Below are positions 1-15,051 of a DNA stretch of 64,000 nucleotides, piece after piece. This stretch comes from Hemibagrus wyckioides (Eukaryota; Chordata; Actinopteri; Siluriformes; Bagridae): the NCBI RefSeq assembly GCF_019097595.1, contig NC_080723.1:8407011-8471010 (forward strand). The letters are read 5' to 3'. The notes under the pieces were generated by a model. It was given only the letters and a program-made list of their open reading frames with translations, ran no database searches and had not been told where the DNA came from. The translations under genes were made by a program, and so were the position numbers. Every line of letters starts with the position of its first letter. Within the stretch, counting starts at the first letter, position 1.

Positions 1-188
1 GAATGATTTCTACACATCCTCAAATTCTCTATACAGAGGGCCATGAATATTTTGGATGTTGACAAAGTTATTCTTATTGTAGTGTCTAACACAGTGCAGT
101 GGAACTAAAATTATAAATAATAAATACAAGCTCTACAACACGGAAACCATTAATAAACCTCAAAATCAGAAAAAAATGATCTGAAGCA

Positions 189-233
<45 letters not shown>

Positions 234-1318
234 GCTGCCAGTGAAACTGATTCCCTTATTTGATTATCTGCTCACATTCAGCCTAATGCTTTAAACTCAT
301 TAGACAGAGCTTCAGACTGCAGATGAACAAAGACCTGAAGCTCACTTCCAAAGCAATACAACACTTTTTTAAAGTCCAAGTACTGGAATGTTCTGCAGTG
401 ACCAAGACACTCACCTGAGATGAGTCCAACTGAGCTGCAGTTCACTTACTAAAGATAACACCGATTATAAAACTCCCAAAGAACAAACAGGAAGTGAATG
501 CTACAGTAAAGACCTGGAGAGCATCATCATGAAAGAAGCCCAGCGTCTGATGATGTCTGTGTGTTTCCAGACTTAGAAAGGATTCAAGTAAACAAAGTAA
601 ATCATTTATGTTGTTAGTTCATGCAAATACTTTTGGTCCCTAAGGGACAATAAAGTGCTTTAAATCCTACACCGTTCACCCAGTTCAGAAATACATATCC
701 TCAAATTAAAGGTGAAAGCTGTTTAACAGTAACTCCAGTACACTGTGATAGACAGCTAACATTACAATGTGAAATTATTTACAGACCTGACCGTATGACA
801 TTCACACAGGATTTACACAAACATAACCTGTAACACACACTGATTTAGATCTTATAGTTAACTTTATCAGAGGAGTGTTTACTGAGTCCAGTACTGGACA
901 CGTTATGTACTGGACACGTCTCCCAACCAACACCTTTATTTTAAAATGTGCCACTTGATGTTTGTAGCTGCTATGTTGGCCAGCATACAGCCGGAGAAAA
1001 TGATTTCTTTTGGTTACTGAATAAGGTGCAGAAATAGCATTAATTAGTTAATGACTATGTCAGTGGAAGGTCCTAGAAAAATGTATGTGTGCAAAACAGA
1101 CCGATCTAAAATAGTTGCATACGCTGAACAGCTGTTCACATCAGATCTCATTACAGAAGGAAAAGACGTGACGTCCTCGAGCAAGGTGAGCTGTATTTTT
1201 ACCCACAGTACTTTGCACTTTCCAGACCTGCATATGAACACCTCAGGAGGGAGAGATCTCAAAAATAAAGAGCTGTGAGGAAGCAGAGCAGAGACGAAGG
1301 TGTGTGTCGTGTGTTTAC
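1..1318. other. apaf1 intron, left edge
   Basis: This stretch should be intron of apaf1, because the next WD40 exon is missing. I looked on the minus strand for the exon that follows the one at 1319-1444 and found no open segment of WD40 type with splice signals. It contains a (GT)20 microsatellite at 191-230 and otherwise unremarkable AT-rich sequence. Short open frames near 1044-1382 overlap the true exon in the wrong frame and are not genes. Confidence 0.6.
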
Positions 1319-1587
1319 CTGCACGCTGCCCTCCTCCATGCCCAGCGCCACGGTACGCTTCTGCCTGCACATCCCCACGCAATGAATCCTCGATTTCTGT
1401 GTGGCAGTCTCCAGCACTACACTACCCTCTGGGCCCGAACGAACCTCAGCACACACACACACACATACACACAGTTATTGGAAGGATAACATGAAAAGAC
1501 TGACCATGGCATAACACTACAGAATGATAGAGGGCACACTCATTGCTTCACAGAGACCAGAAGATGAGTGTGAGGTGTATATCTACA

Positions 1588-1634
<47 letters not shown>

Positions 1635-4600
1635 CTGAGAGGTCACTACCTGTATTCTGTTCCGGCTATCAGCTGCCGTCACCATAATGTCCTCCTGACT
1701 GAAGAGAACGTCAAAGTCTCCTTTTAGAGCCACGGCTGAAGAAGTGTGCACACGCTCAGTCTCCCACAGCTACAGCAATCACACACACACACAAACACAA
1801 AAAGTATGAACAGCATAACCCAGGATTCTGTTTACACAGTTTACAGTCACCCAGAGGAATTATTTCATGTATAAAAAAAAGTACTTTATTATATGTCCAC
1901 TTTATTAGGAACCTAATACTCCTGCACATTTGCGCAATATTCCAAATCTGAAATACTCAAAGACTCATCCAATTAAGCAAGCCCTGGTGATAGAGATGAC
2001 ATTTCCAGTCTGATGAATGTTGAGGACATAATCTGAAGCTCTTGTCTTGATTGTAGGCATTTCACTGCTGCTGATGAAATAATTCCTAATAACGGTCAGT
2101 GTATTTTAATATTTCATTACATATTTTAAAGGTGTGTAATAATGACCAGGATAAGGAATTATACTGCATATAGTGTACAGTATTAAGTTTTATAGAATAA
2201 AGTAGGCAGTAAACGAGAAGCTGGACACATGAGGTATGTCTAGCTACGCTATGTTTATTCTGAGGCGACGGTAAAGATGAGGTTTATGAATATAAATGAG
2301 GAGAGTGTGCAGGAGCTTACTCTGATAGTCTGGTCATCAGAGGCTGAAAGGAGGAGCGAGCCGCTGGGAGAGAACTGCACACAAGGCACCCAGCTCAGGT
2401 GTCCACTGCATTCAGCCATCTTCTTATTAGTCTCAAAGTTCCACAGCTACAAACCACACACACACACACACACACACACACAGGAATATAAAACTGCTGA
2501 AGTCATATTTCATTCACAAATTCTAACAGCTTTTTATTTTTCCTAATATTTATCAATTTTTTTCTTATCTAACTTTATGCACCTCCTGAAGCAGACTCCC
2601 TTCTATATCTAATATGACTTAAGTAAGCAAGATAAACTATTTTATCACAGCAATGTCTTCCCCAAAGTAAAAAAATATATATTTTTGAGGCTACAGTCAA
2701 GAAAATATTAAATGGCTCTTGTTGTCAGATTTACTTTAGCTTCTGGGTTTGATATATTCCTGAAACTTTACTGGACACATTATCAAGAAATATTATAAAT
2801 ATAAAAGTTCTTCATGTATATGAGTGCTTCAGCAGCATTTTATTATAATGACTAGAATAATTCAGGAAGATTGTCTGTTACGGGTTGTAGGTTTTTGCTA
2901 CTCTGGTTGGTGTTTCAGGATAATTTATTCATTGTACACTGAAGAAACAATTATCTGCATTTTCCATCCGCCTTCACCTCCATCACCTGAGAGATATCAG
3001 CACAGCTGAGATTAGCTACAGCGCTGACAGCTGCACCGATATTCTGTACAACCGCTTGATTGCTTGATTATATTCAGTTGCACTTCAACATATTCTTGTT
3101 TGAGACACAAAACTGTACACAACTGGTCTTGTGTGTTAGTGCACAACTGAAAGGAGAAGAAATATCTGCAGAGTGTGAACATTTCTCACATCACTGGGTT
3201 TAAAGAAGCACTGACCAGTGTTCAGAAACGTTCCTACACAATCACAGCAGTTAATTCAACACCAACATCCTCCAAGAGCTTCAACTTAGTATATTCAGCA
3301 CTTATTACAAAATAATCAACAGATAATTTGCATTTATGGCTTTTGGCAGATGCTCATATCCAGAGTGACTTACAGAAGAGCTTTTGTCTCCATCAGTCTC
3401 CATCAGGCTGTTCTGAATTAATTTGGAGAATGATTTGGAGAATGAATGCAGTGTGTGTGTGTGGTTTGTAGCTGTGTATTAACTGACCTCCACAGTGCAG
3501 TGTGACAGAGCTAAGGCTAGGAGCTGACTGTTGGGACAGGCTTGACAATACTGGACTGTGCTCAAACGACTTGTTCGAATCTCCAGCAACATGTCCTCTG
3601 TTGCTACATCAAATACCTGCAAAACACACACACACACACAGACAGACAGACACACACAAACATACACACACACACACCGAGACACACAGAGACAGACAGA
3701 CACAGAGACATACAAAGACAGACACACAAACACATGCACACACACACCCACACAACGAGACACACAGAGACAGACAGTAACACACACATACACACACCAA
3801 GACACACAGACACAAAGAGAGACAGTAACACACCGAAACACACATGCAGAGACAGACCGAGACACACACACACACAGCAGGGTTATAATCAGCATGGTTA
3901 TGATTTGAATTTCAGACACCTTGAAGACACCAGAATAAAGAACCTCTCCCTGTTCCCTGCTACTACAGAGCTACAGAGATTCCTACACAGAGTTGCGGGG
4001 AACCTGGAGTCTATCCCAGAGGGAATAATGTGGGGACACAATCCAACAACAAAATTCCATTCAATTCCTATTAATTAAAATCCTCCTTGACTAAACCTCC
4101 TGAGACACACAAAAGCGAGAAAAACAAAAAGACAAAAATCCGTACAGAGCTTTAGAACAACGGGCTCCGGGACAGTTCAGGGTTATTAACTTGGTTCAAG
4201 GGTTTTATGTATAAACTGACTTTCTTAAAGAGAAACCCAATGTTCTTCACATAACTTTTAAAGTATCCAAGAATTCATGTTGCTAGATTTAAGCTTTATG
4301 AGAAAGTATCCCTGCATCTAAACGATGACGTGGATGGTGTTGTGTGTTAACGATCACTTACAAAGACTGTGTTCTTTGCAGCAGTGATGATGCGCTTGCC
4401 GTTAGCTGACCACGTGCTGCACTTTACACAAACACTTGCTTCATCGCCCTCTGGAAACAAACTGGTGATGTCGATAGACTTCCACTCGTTTGCAGAGGTC
4501 ATGTCAAACAACTGAAACACACACACACACAGAACACATCACTCAGCAGAAAGTAAATGATGTATCTGAAAGCTACTTTTTTTTAAAGTCACACCTTCAG

Positions 4601-5424
4601 CGTTCCATCGTCCGAGGAGGTGGCGAGATAGGAGTCGTCTGGAGAGAAGCAGCAGTGATTGACGCCATCGGTGTGCCCGAACATGGTGTTCTGAGACGTC
4701 TGCTTGTTCACGTTCCACACCTGCACAAGGCAATATATGAGGATTTCTTTCACTGGTTCTTAAAATGAAAGTCCGTGTTTGTGATATTATCAGCAAAAAG
4801 ATTGTTCAGCTTTTAGACCAGAAATATTGCTTTAAAGCAAAAGAAAACCATAACATTGAAAAGTCTCTGCTCTGACCTTAAAGAAGTTCACTTCCAGAAC
4901 AAAAATTTACAAATAATTTACTCACCCCATTGTCATCCAAGATGTTCATGTCTTTCTTCAGTCATAAAGAAATGATGTTTTTTGAGGAAAACATTTCAGG
5001 ATTTTTCTCCATATAGTGGACTTCAGTGGTGCCCATGAGTTTGACCTTCCAAAATGCAGTTTAAATGCAGCTTCAGAGAGCTCTAAACTATCCCAGGTGA
5101 GGCAGAAGGATCTTATCTAGCCAAACAATCGGTCATTTTCTTAGAAAAATAAAAAATTGTATACTTTTTAACCACAAAAGCTCGTCTAGCACTAGCTCTG
5201 GGATGCACGTTCGCAATGCTATGTACTACGTAATCACGTCGAAAGGTCACACGTGACGTAGGCAGAGCTATAGACCCAGTGTTTGCAAAAAGTTATACAG
5301 TAGTGCCCTGTTTTACATCGTTTCGACTTACATCGCTCATCCTTAAATATTAAATTGAAAAATTAAATGCAATTTATGGTGCAAACTAAATTCTTGTTAG
5401 AAAATAAATATTATACTCATATAA

Positions 5425-5489
<65 letters not shown>

Positions 5490-7415
5490 TTTATATTTCA
5501 TATAAAATACTTATATTTATTCATGTGTCATTATAAGGAACATATACAGCACTTTATGGGACATTTCCAACTTACAGCAAAAATCAACTTACGTTGCGTC
5601 TCTTGGAACCAATTAACGATGTAGGGCGGGGTATGACTGCATATCTTTGTGTACGTTTTTTGTATAACTTTGTGTCATTCCACACGCAAAAACTTTGGAG
5701 TGGTGCTCCTTCTACACACTAGTAAACACTGGTCCCTGTATGTCACGTGTGACCTTCCGACATGATTACGTAGTACGTAGCATCGCAGATGCGCATCCCA
5801 GAGCTAGTGCTAGACAAGCTTTTGTGGTTAAAAAGTATACTTTTTTTTTTTTCTAAGAAAATGAACATTTTCCTCAAAAACATAATTTCTTTACAACTGA
5901 AGAAAAGTTTTTGGTCTGGAAGTGCATTTCTCCTTTAAGAAGCTTTACGGCTGTCATCTTCTGTCTTTATTAAATATTTAGTAAGGACTTGTACACAGCT
6001 ATTATAAAAATTAAGGGACCTATGAACAAGATGATCGGTGTAAATCATTATATTTTCTTCTAGGAAGCATATAAATATCTTAAGTAGCTCCAGACGTTCA
6101 GCACTAAACAAAACACGGACAAAATAAAAATAAGAGAAACAAAATAATAATTTACACCGATTAAAATTTACACCCCCCTCAGGCTCTTTAGGTGTCATGT
6201 TGCCTGCTTGAACCTCAGTGAATGTTTACACCTGTTTTAATCATTTGTGTATGAGTCCCTGAGTTGTTCTCAGTGTGAAAAGATGGATCTCAACATCATC
6301 TAGCCGTTGATCCTTCAGATAACAACAAACAGTATTAAGAATCAGGTGTGTGTACATTTCTGAACTGGTTTAAACATCTGTTATGTGGTATAAGTGATAT
6401 TAAAGCACAATCTGAATGATGTTAAGGGGTTATAGAACATTTCTCTGCTCTAGATTGTTTGACACTGAACTTTAACCTTCAGCTGATTAATGTTGATCAT
6501 GTGACACTTCGATGGTTTCTTAACACTTAGCTTTCTGATCATGTAACTGCTGATCACTGTGATGGGGTTCAGGGCCTCAATGCTCAGTGTTTACTGCTGA
6601 GGAAGCTTTAGTGGTTTCTTATGTCAACTGTAGCAGGTTGTCGCTTGGCTCCTCCCACCTTGGTGTTGGTGAATTTGTCCTTGGAGCTGGTGGCCAGTAG
6701 GATGCGCCGTTTCTTGTTTGTGAACTGGCAGTGGTTAATCTGCTCCTCATGCTCAACATCAAACATGCGCACCAGTGTGCCTTTTTCTAAACTCCAGATC
6801 TAAACAACACACACATACACACACCTACATTTGTTATTTCCCTTAAAATAAAATAAAATCAGATTTGTATTTTAGTTGCCAGACATTTGCACTACTGATG
6901 CCAAAGGACAGAAAAGTTTGCTGTTTTTGGGTCTAACAGAAGAAAGAGATGTGAGAGGAGAGTCTTCAAAGGAAACACACCTTAACTCTCCTGTCACTGG
7001 AGCAGGTTGCTATTTGACGGTCATCAGGGGAGAAAGCACAACACAAAACTTCATCATCATGTGCCTGGATCTCCTGGACCTTTTCTCCAGAGGTACTCTT
7101 AAACACCTGCAGTGTAAAGACACACAGACACACACACACAGATGCCCACAGGCATACATAGAGACATATACACACACACATACACAAACAGAAATAAAAA
7201 GCAGAAATAAATCACACATATGAATTAGGCTACATAACATTTCACGCTATGTTTATAAAAAAAACACACTAATCCAGTCTGACTTTACCCGCAGACTCTT
7301 GCTGGCACCACAGGAGGCGATCTTGCTGCCATCTCGAGAGAAGCACGCATAGTAGACAGAGTTCTGGTGAGGATGCAGCACAAGCCGTGACAGACTCTCC
7401 AGATTGCTCTTGTTC
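1319..7415 (-). CDS. apaf1: apaf1 WD40 exons 1-9
   Basis: Nine exons of 120-150 bases encode one WD40 blade each: 7289-7415, 6981-7106, 6659-6799, 4595-4720, 4362-4511, 3488-3616, 2321-2446, 1650-1769 and 1319-1444. From the second on they join in phase 0. Typical blade sequences are visible, for example [20 protein letters not shown] and [17 protein letters not shown]. The first seven should form the seven-bladed propeller and the last two start the eight-bladed one; these domains keep Apaf-1 inhibited until cytochrome c binds. The remaining blades are outside the window. The intron between 4720 and 6659 has been enlarged by a palindromic transposable element. Confidence 0.93.
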
Positions 7416-9579
7416 CTGATGTCACAAAACCATAAGTTTGAGTTACACAAAAGCACATGAAGCATTTACAGCTTGCTAAATGATTTCATCTGATATCTGC
7501 TTTGGAATCCAGACTGATTCCCAGTGATATCCACTGGGAGGATATACAGTATGATTGAGTATGGATGGCGTACACCCAGTCCAGGTAGAGCTGCCCCCTG
7601 CTGGCCTTCTCCTGAGCTTGCAGAAAAGCTTGTCTGTAGACCTCGGAGGTGTGCGGCTGAGCCAGAGCCAACTGCAGCACGTCAGGGAAGGGCCTCTGCT
7701 CCAACTGATGTCCGTTCAAAGACAAAAACTCCTGAAACTGCTGCCTCACCTCGCTGTTCTGCAAGAGCACAACACACACACACACACTAGTCTAGTCACT
7801 AGTCTAGTCACTAGTGTGACTAGAGGGTTTACCTTTACATTTTGAGATGGGCCATTTCACTGTATCTCAGTTCATAGAAATATAAACTTTATTTATGATA
7901 TTTATACAAAAAGCCTTTCACATGGAATGCAAGGACAGTGGACAATGCAGGGTGTGTAGAGTGATGTGTTCATGGATTTAGTTTTTATAATTTTATAATA
8001 TGTCAATGTAAATAAATGTATTAAAGCACAAGATTTGTCCTGAGCTTCCAAATGAATTGAGTACACTGCTTTATTCCTCACAACTGCACCTCCCTCCCTC
8101 TCTATCTCTGTCCCTCACTCTGTATATCTCTCCCTAGCTCTCTGTTTCTCTCTCTCTCTCCCTCTCTCTTACTTTCTCCCTCTTTTACTATGTAGATCTC
8201 TCCCTAGCTCTCGGTTTCTCTCTCTCTCCCTCTCTCTCTTTATCTCTCTCCCTCTCTCCATGTTTCTCTCTCTCTCTTCTCCTAACAAAAAACTTCACAC
8301 TGCAACCTTTTTTAAAATCTGTTTATTTTTATTTTCATAGTAAATGAAGAGGATGAACAGAGTGTTTGTGTGTTAATTAGCTCACTCACACCTGGAAGCT
8401 GTGACATCCTCTATTCCTATAGAACCGTGATGAGACAAACCAAATGTTTTGTTCACATTTCGCCCTCAATGCTACTATATTCATAGCTGAGCATTGTGCC
8501 ACCCTCTGTTATCATCCTGCTGGTGCTTTCTAGACAAGTATGGTAACATTCTTGGATTTTACAACTATTCTTAGCATTGGATCCAAGTTTAACATGGATA
8601 TCGGTGCAATTTCAATAGTATGAAGCGAGACAGGACGTACCTCTTGGTCGAGAATGCCACCATGCTCCACGTAGTCATTGATTAAGTGGGCGGATCCCAT
8701 TACCTGAGCCTTATTCTGTACCCAGTCTAGTGAGAATATCAGGGAATAAAGCTCCTGGAGGGACAAAAAAAGAGACAGAGAGAAAAATGATCAGTCAATT
8801 GTTTTAGGCAAATTACACCATTCGACCACTTGTTAGGTTATGACTAAACTAAAAGACTGCTACTCTTTCTTAAAATAAGTATCTGAATGAATGAGACACT
8901 GAGCCTGAGACACTAACAGGGCATTTGTCAAGAATAAAAGAACTAGTAATTTATTAACTATTAATTAATTAACTATTATAGGTTCTGTAAGTTTTCTGGA
9001 TGATTTAATCAACCAGTCAAAAGAAAAATAAATCTACAGGAAAAAAAGTGTGTTCAGTTTGTCGGATAGATTTTGTAAGGCATGTTGTAATCGCAGCATA
9101 CAGCAACGTTAGTGCAATCTTCCATGTCTATATTTGTCCATATTGTGCAGCTGTAGTGTAACAAGCATGTTTACAGTAATTGCTTATGATGATGATGATG
9201 ATGATGAAACTAAAGAAAAAAAAGATACCTCTCTGATATGCTTGTTTATTTGTATCTGTAGTGTAGTGTGTAGTGTGCGTTTTATGTGGCAAGTACAGAA
9301 TTCACCTTGGTCAGCCCCGCCTGTGCCATGTGATGCGGCAAGAAACGATACCAGTATAAAGCTTCCACGTCTCCAGAAACGGGCGGGATTCTCCTGTATG
9401 CTTCCTGGTACTGACTGACCACTTTAGCATGCAGCTCCTTAAATAAGACGACATTTAAAGGACAAAATACAACAATACAAATCATTACTGTTGTTGATGG
9501 AGTTCAGTAGAATTTAGCTAATTCAAATGCAAGTCATTTCTGCTGCAGCAAAACACAGAGCTGCACATCATGCAACGCT

Positions 9580-9617
<38 letters not shown>

Positions 9618-10040
9618 TAGATAGATAGATAGATCCTGTGTGCTCACCGGTAGCTGTTTGCGGTTCTGCTCTGTGAGGAAGTCGAGCTGCAGGTCGTGTA
9701 GGAAGTAGAGATACGGCCGTTGGTTACAATCCCGAAACAACAGAGATTTGTTTACAAACTCCTGGAGGACATCTTCCACTTCCTCCAGCTCCAGACCCCA
9801 CACCACAGACAGCACCTGTAATCACCAGTTACCAGTCATCATTCAATGTGGTAGCTTACTAGTTAAGGTGTTGAATCAGAAGGTTGTAAGTCTGATTCCC
9901 AGGTCCACCAAACTGCCACTGTTGGGCCCTTGAGCAAGGCCCTTAAAATATTAGTCGCTCTGGTTATTGGCATTTACCAAATGGTGTAAATGTTTCTTCA
10001 TCTTCAGTAATCATTATGGCAGTCCGAATTACTATGTGGC

Positions 10041-10077
<37 letters not shown>

Positions 10078-11067
10078 CTGGAAAGAAAGCTAATCCAGCA
10101 GGGTTTAAAGACTCTCGGTACAGCACAGTAACCTGGACCCTGGATCTGTGAGGAGGAAACGCTACCCAGTGTGTCACCACAACACTCACAAACACTCAAA
10201 TTCATCAAACTTCACAATGCATCTTTATCTACAAATCCTTATCGGACTATTAAAAGTTCTCTTCAGTGGATAAAAGGTTTCTTTTTAAAACTTCTGGATT
10301 TTTCTGACTTGACCAAAGGCTGGGCTCACCCAGTATGTTTAGTGCTGTGTGGGAATTTTTTTTATTCCCTTCTGATTGATATCTTTCAAGTGAAACAGCA
10401 TGCATTCTTTGTGGACCATGGTTTCAGAAGTCAGATAAACCAAGAAGATGTGAAACTCGTCATTTTATTTGAGGATAATCAGAATCATTGAATTGATGAC
10501 AGCTGGATGATAATTACTCTTGAACATGAGAGTGAATGTGATTATGAACCAATCACAGCCTTTTTCGTTTTTCTCTCACAAAGCATTTTCTCTCTAAATG
10601 TTAGGGTCAACCACATAATTCAACATGCAGCTTAAATGTTATTCCAGCAGCTGACCTTGGCAGGCACTTTGACATCCTTCTCCAACACGCTCAGATCTTT
10701 GTAGAGCTCTCGGTGATCGTCTTCGAGGACCTGCAGACTTGCGTCCATGGCCTGATCCAGAGCCTCATAGTCATAAGAGGAAGACTTGCGTATGCGCTTG
10801 AATTTCTTCTTTCTCAACTGCTCCAGGTAGTAGCCCCAGCGGTCAGGAAAGTCTCTGAGCAGTGCTCCAATCAGAGACACTACCAGAGGAGAACCTGGGA
10901 AAGACAAAACACACTCACCAGTAATGTCCAAAAAATAAAAAATAAAATAAAAACCCTCCATTTAATCTTCAGATAAGAAGACATATCCATTATGCCATAA
11001 GGCTTCGTAACACCTTGTTAGCTATATTAGCTCTGTAGGTCTAGTTTAATTATTATTTTTATTTTTA

Positions 11068-11104
<37 letters not shown>

Positions 11105-14100
11105 GATTATCATCATTATTATTATCAACAATCAGACCAAAAGCTATTATTCCCTTTTATTTGTTCCAGAATAATTCAGAAAACAATAATTATTCATATC
11201 CAGAATTACTGACACTGTTTAAAGAAGTTGTCCCTTTGTGCCCCCTTCATTACTCAATTAAACTATTAACCAAATTAGAAAGCCATTTCTGAAGAGAGTC
11301 ATTTTCTCCAAGCAGAGAAAAACTGGAACCAGAGGTGGGCAGCTCTTCCAAAATTCCTCCACGCATGCTTCAACATCTAGTCCAGAAAGTCACAACAGAG
11401 CTCAGATGAACGTCTAAGAACCTGCTTATCCACAAGAGAGACGCTAACCAACAGAAACATAAAGGCTCGTCTTATATTTCCTCAAAATTCACCTTGTTGA
11501 TCCTCAAGCCTTTTGTTCTGTGGACTGATCTGTGGTATGTGGAAGACATGGGTCCTGCTTCATCTAGAATCATACCAACAGTGAAACATGCTGGTGATAG
11601 TATGATGGTGTGGGGATGTTTTGCTGCTTTGCCATAACTGAGTGTACCGTGAGTTCTGTGGTCTACCAGAAAATCCTGACTGTGTGTCTGATCATCAGTC
11701 CGTGATTTGAAGCTCAAGCACAACTGGGTTATACAGCGAGACATCAATGTGAAGCACAAGAGCAAGGCCAACTCTGAAGTAAGAAAATTAAGGTTTTGTA
11801 TTGGCTGAATTAAATCAATTCAGCAAAGACGTGCGAGATAAAAACTTCCCCACAGTGATATGAAAGACTCGTCTTGAGATTGGTTGCAGTTGTAACTAAT
11901 GAATGTGGCACAACCAGTTATTCAGTTCATTGAGTTCTATAATAAAAATGATATTAAGTTTTATATCACGTCTTGTATGAGGATCAGGGCAAGAGGAGGC
12001 AAATACTTTTCATGGCACTGTCTGCTTAAATAGCTGGCATTTTGAAACTTTAAACCAAATTGCGAGTGTATACCTTTGCATTCTTTCACGATGCTGCGAG
12101 CCTGCTCTGGTAGAGTCTGAGATTTCCCGTTGACATACAGAGCGAGAATTTCCAGAGCTGTCTCGTCATCCAGTCCACTTTCAACAGGCACCTTGAACCT
12201 GTGACCTACAGACACACAGTTATAATGCGGTTGAAATAATGATACATGACCAATCACAACCAAAATTTCTAACAATTTATCCTTAAAGAAAAATGTGTGG
12301 TGCTACTGCATGATGAAACAAGGAGCATCTTAACTCTGGGTCACAGAGCTACACATTTAATTTAAGATGCATATTGGATTATAAAGACAACAACAACAAC
12401 AACAACAACAACAAATACAGTAAAACATTTCCCTACCGCTCACTGAGTCAGTTAGGCTGCTGTTCCGAGTGGTCAAGAGAACTCGGCATTGGATATCGAA
12501 TGCTCTGAGAGTGTAACTGTCCCACACATCATCCAGGATCAACAGAGACCTGCAACACAAATCACACATCTGGGAATGAAGCAGACTGAGGACTTCTGCT
12601 CACCGAGTCTAGTCTTCTATATCGCATTTTAATCATCGTACACTTTGCCTGTTTTGACTTATCACTAAAAAAACTTCAAAAGATAAGCTTCTTCTCCACA
12701 ATAAAATGAAGGAGAAGTCAGTCGTGTTCCAATGTTAATGTGGTGTGATCTACGCAGGTGTTTTGAATTCTCAGATAATACCAGACACTTCCAGGACGCC
12801 CAGCCCACTTACCTAATTGGTGACCTATTTTTTATTAGGTCACTCAAACTGCAATTCAGACAAAAATGTTTCTGAAATAGTCGAAGGGATGAAGAATTTA
12901 AAATGTCAAATCGAATGTTTTAACTCATGTTAATGGTGATGTGGCGTGAATGATAAAGTGAGTTAATATGCTGGTTTGTTTTGACTCGCTTTCTCCTGTT
13001 CATCACTGATCAGCATCAGCAGAGGAAACGTCAACACGCGATGTTTGTAATTCTGATGTTTAAATCACCTGGGACACCTGCGCAGCATGAGGAACCGCAG
13101 ACGCTCTTTGGCCTCCTCCACTGAGCTGGGTGGTCTTAAGCACACCTCTGAACCTTGAACCTGCTCCAGCCTAAAGCACAGAGACTGCATCCTCACCAGG
13201 AGATCTGCTTTATCGCACTGTCCCACTGACAGCCAGTGAACTCCATCAGGAAAACACTCTACACACAAGAAAGAGAGAGAGACAGATAGCCAAGTGTTTA
13301 TGGCAAACAAATCAACATACATTTTAACAACAGTAACAACAATAATAACATTGCTCTGTTAAAGGCTTTGTCAGCTATGTACCAAATCCATCAAGTTACT
13401 TATAACACACCATCAAACCAGTTTCTATTCACCTCAATTATTTATTTCTTAATCATTTTACCTTTTCTTGTAATTTGTTTACAGATTTTATCCTTTTTCA
13501 TGTGCTGTTGTGCTCTATGGATAAAGCTTTACCATTTATGGAGTTTTGTGGGCATCGCTAAATGCAAATAAGCTTTAGTATGGTCACAAAATGATTCATC
13601 AACTTATGCACATGAATGAAAAATAAACCAGTGTCAGTGTGAACTACTTAAATAAAGGTACTGAATCTGGCAAGGGTTTTTTGTTCGCTTTGAGAAACAT
13701 TTAACTTAAAAAAAAAACAGGTTTAATATGTGAATTACAAAAAGAACTGACCTGCTCCAGGACATGCCGGCTTTTAATAAACACTGCTAATCAGTGCTTC
13801 GTGCCATTTACACTATCCAACAAGATGCAATTTGCAATTTCATTTAATTTTTGTCTTCATTAACTATTTTGTCTGTTTACTTGTTTTCTGAATCGTAATA
13901 AATAAGCGTAAGATCAATATTAAGGGAAATATGCAGTCATGCTCTGCAATAGCACTAATGTATGTGTTATAAGACATGAAAACTGCAGATGAAATGCATC
14001 AGTCTTCCACTCTATCAGGTGAGATCATTTACAATATCTAAAAAGTGTACCCTTGATCAGCGCCGGATCTCTCACAGCCTCAGCAGCAATCACTGACTTC

Positions 14101-14984
14101 CCCGACCCGGCCATGCCGAAGACGGTGACCCATCCTGAAGCTTTCTGCAGCCGCTGCAGCCTCTGCCGGAGCACATTAAGCAGCACGGGACGATTCACGA
14201 ACACCACGGGCCTCTGGGGCACGCCCCCTTCACTCAGGATCACCTGCACTGAAATGAAACCACACACAGATCAGACTGTAATACACAACACCTAAAGTGT
14301 AGTGAACGTCACTGAATGAACCAAACAGGAAAATGCAGTATTTTCGCATTACATTACAGACATTTTTTTTTTATTACTACCGCATGAGCAGGACAGGAAG
14401 CAGTGTTACTGCCTCACAATTCCAGGTTTCCCAGTTTCATCCGTAGCTCTGTACCAAAAAGTAAGTTATAGCGTAAAAGGAAAAAAGAGGCAGTTTTGTG
14501 TATTTTACCTGAGTAAGAGATCCCGTTAAAGTAACCCTCAGGGCCGAGCTGTGGCAGGTCACTGTGAAGCAGCCCGGCCAGATCTCCGTAGCTCTCTCGG
14601 ATCAGTGCGTTGTAGAAGGAGATGTATGCCCTGTTGTCTTTGCACAGTAAAACCTCCAACAGTGCTGCTGCTTGCTCCTTCCTGGTGGGCTGCACATACA
14701 CACAGATTTTAAACACTGTACATGTTGCTCTGCAAAAATCATTTAACTTAATATTACATTAAGTCCTATATGTTGTTTTGAAATGAGCTTGCACACCACC
14801 ACCTTTTACTATAAAGCTTGATATTATACAATGTTTAACATGTAAAACCTCTTCAACCATCAACTATATTAAGGAACTTGAGATAGGTGAAATGAATAAT
14901 AGAGCTTTTGATTTTTCTCCAGATTTTAAAGATTGCCATGTGACCTTACCAAGTATCATATCATATCATCAACAAATATATGGG

Positions 14985-15051
<67 letters not shown>

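Noticed and set aside
1..1318. Search for the next apaf1 WD40 exon
   Set aside because: No segment on the minus strand combines WD40-like residues with matching splice sites, so the remaining exons are placed outside the window.
3479..3919. Long open frames on both strands with Cys-Val or Thr-His repeats
   Set aside because: They are translations of the CA/GACA array; only the apaf1 exon part is coding, in its own frame.
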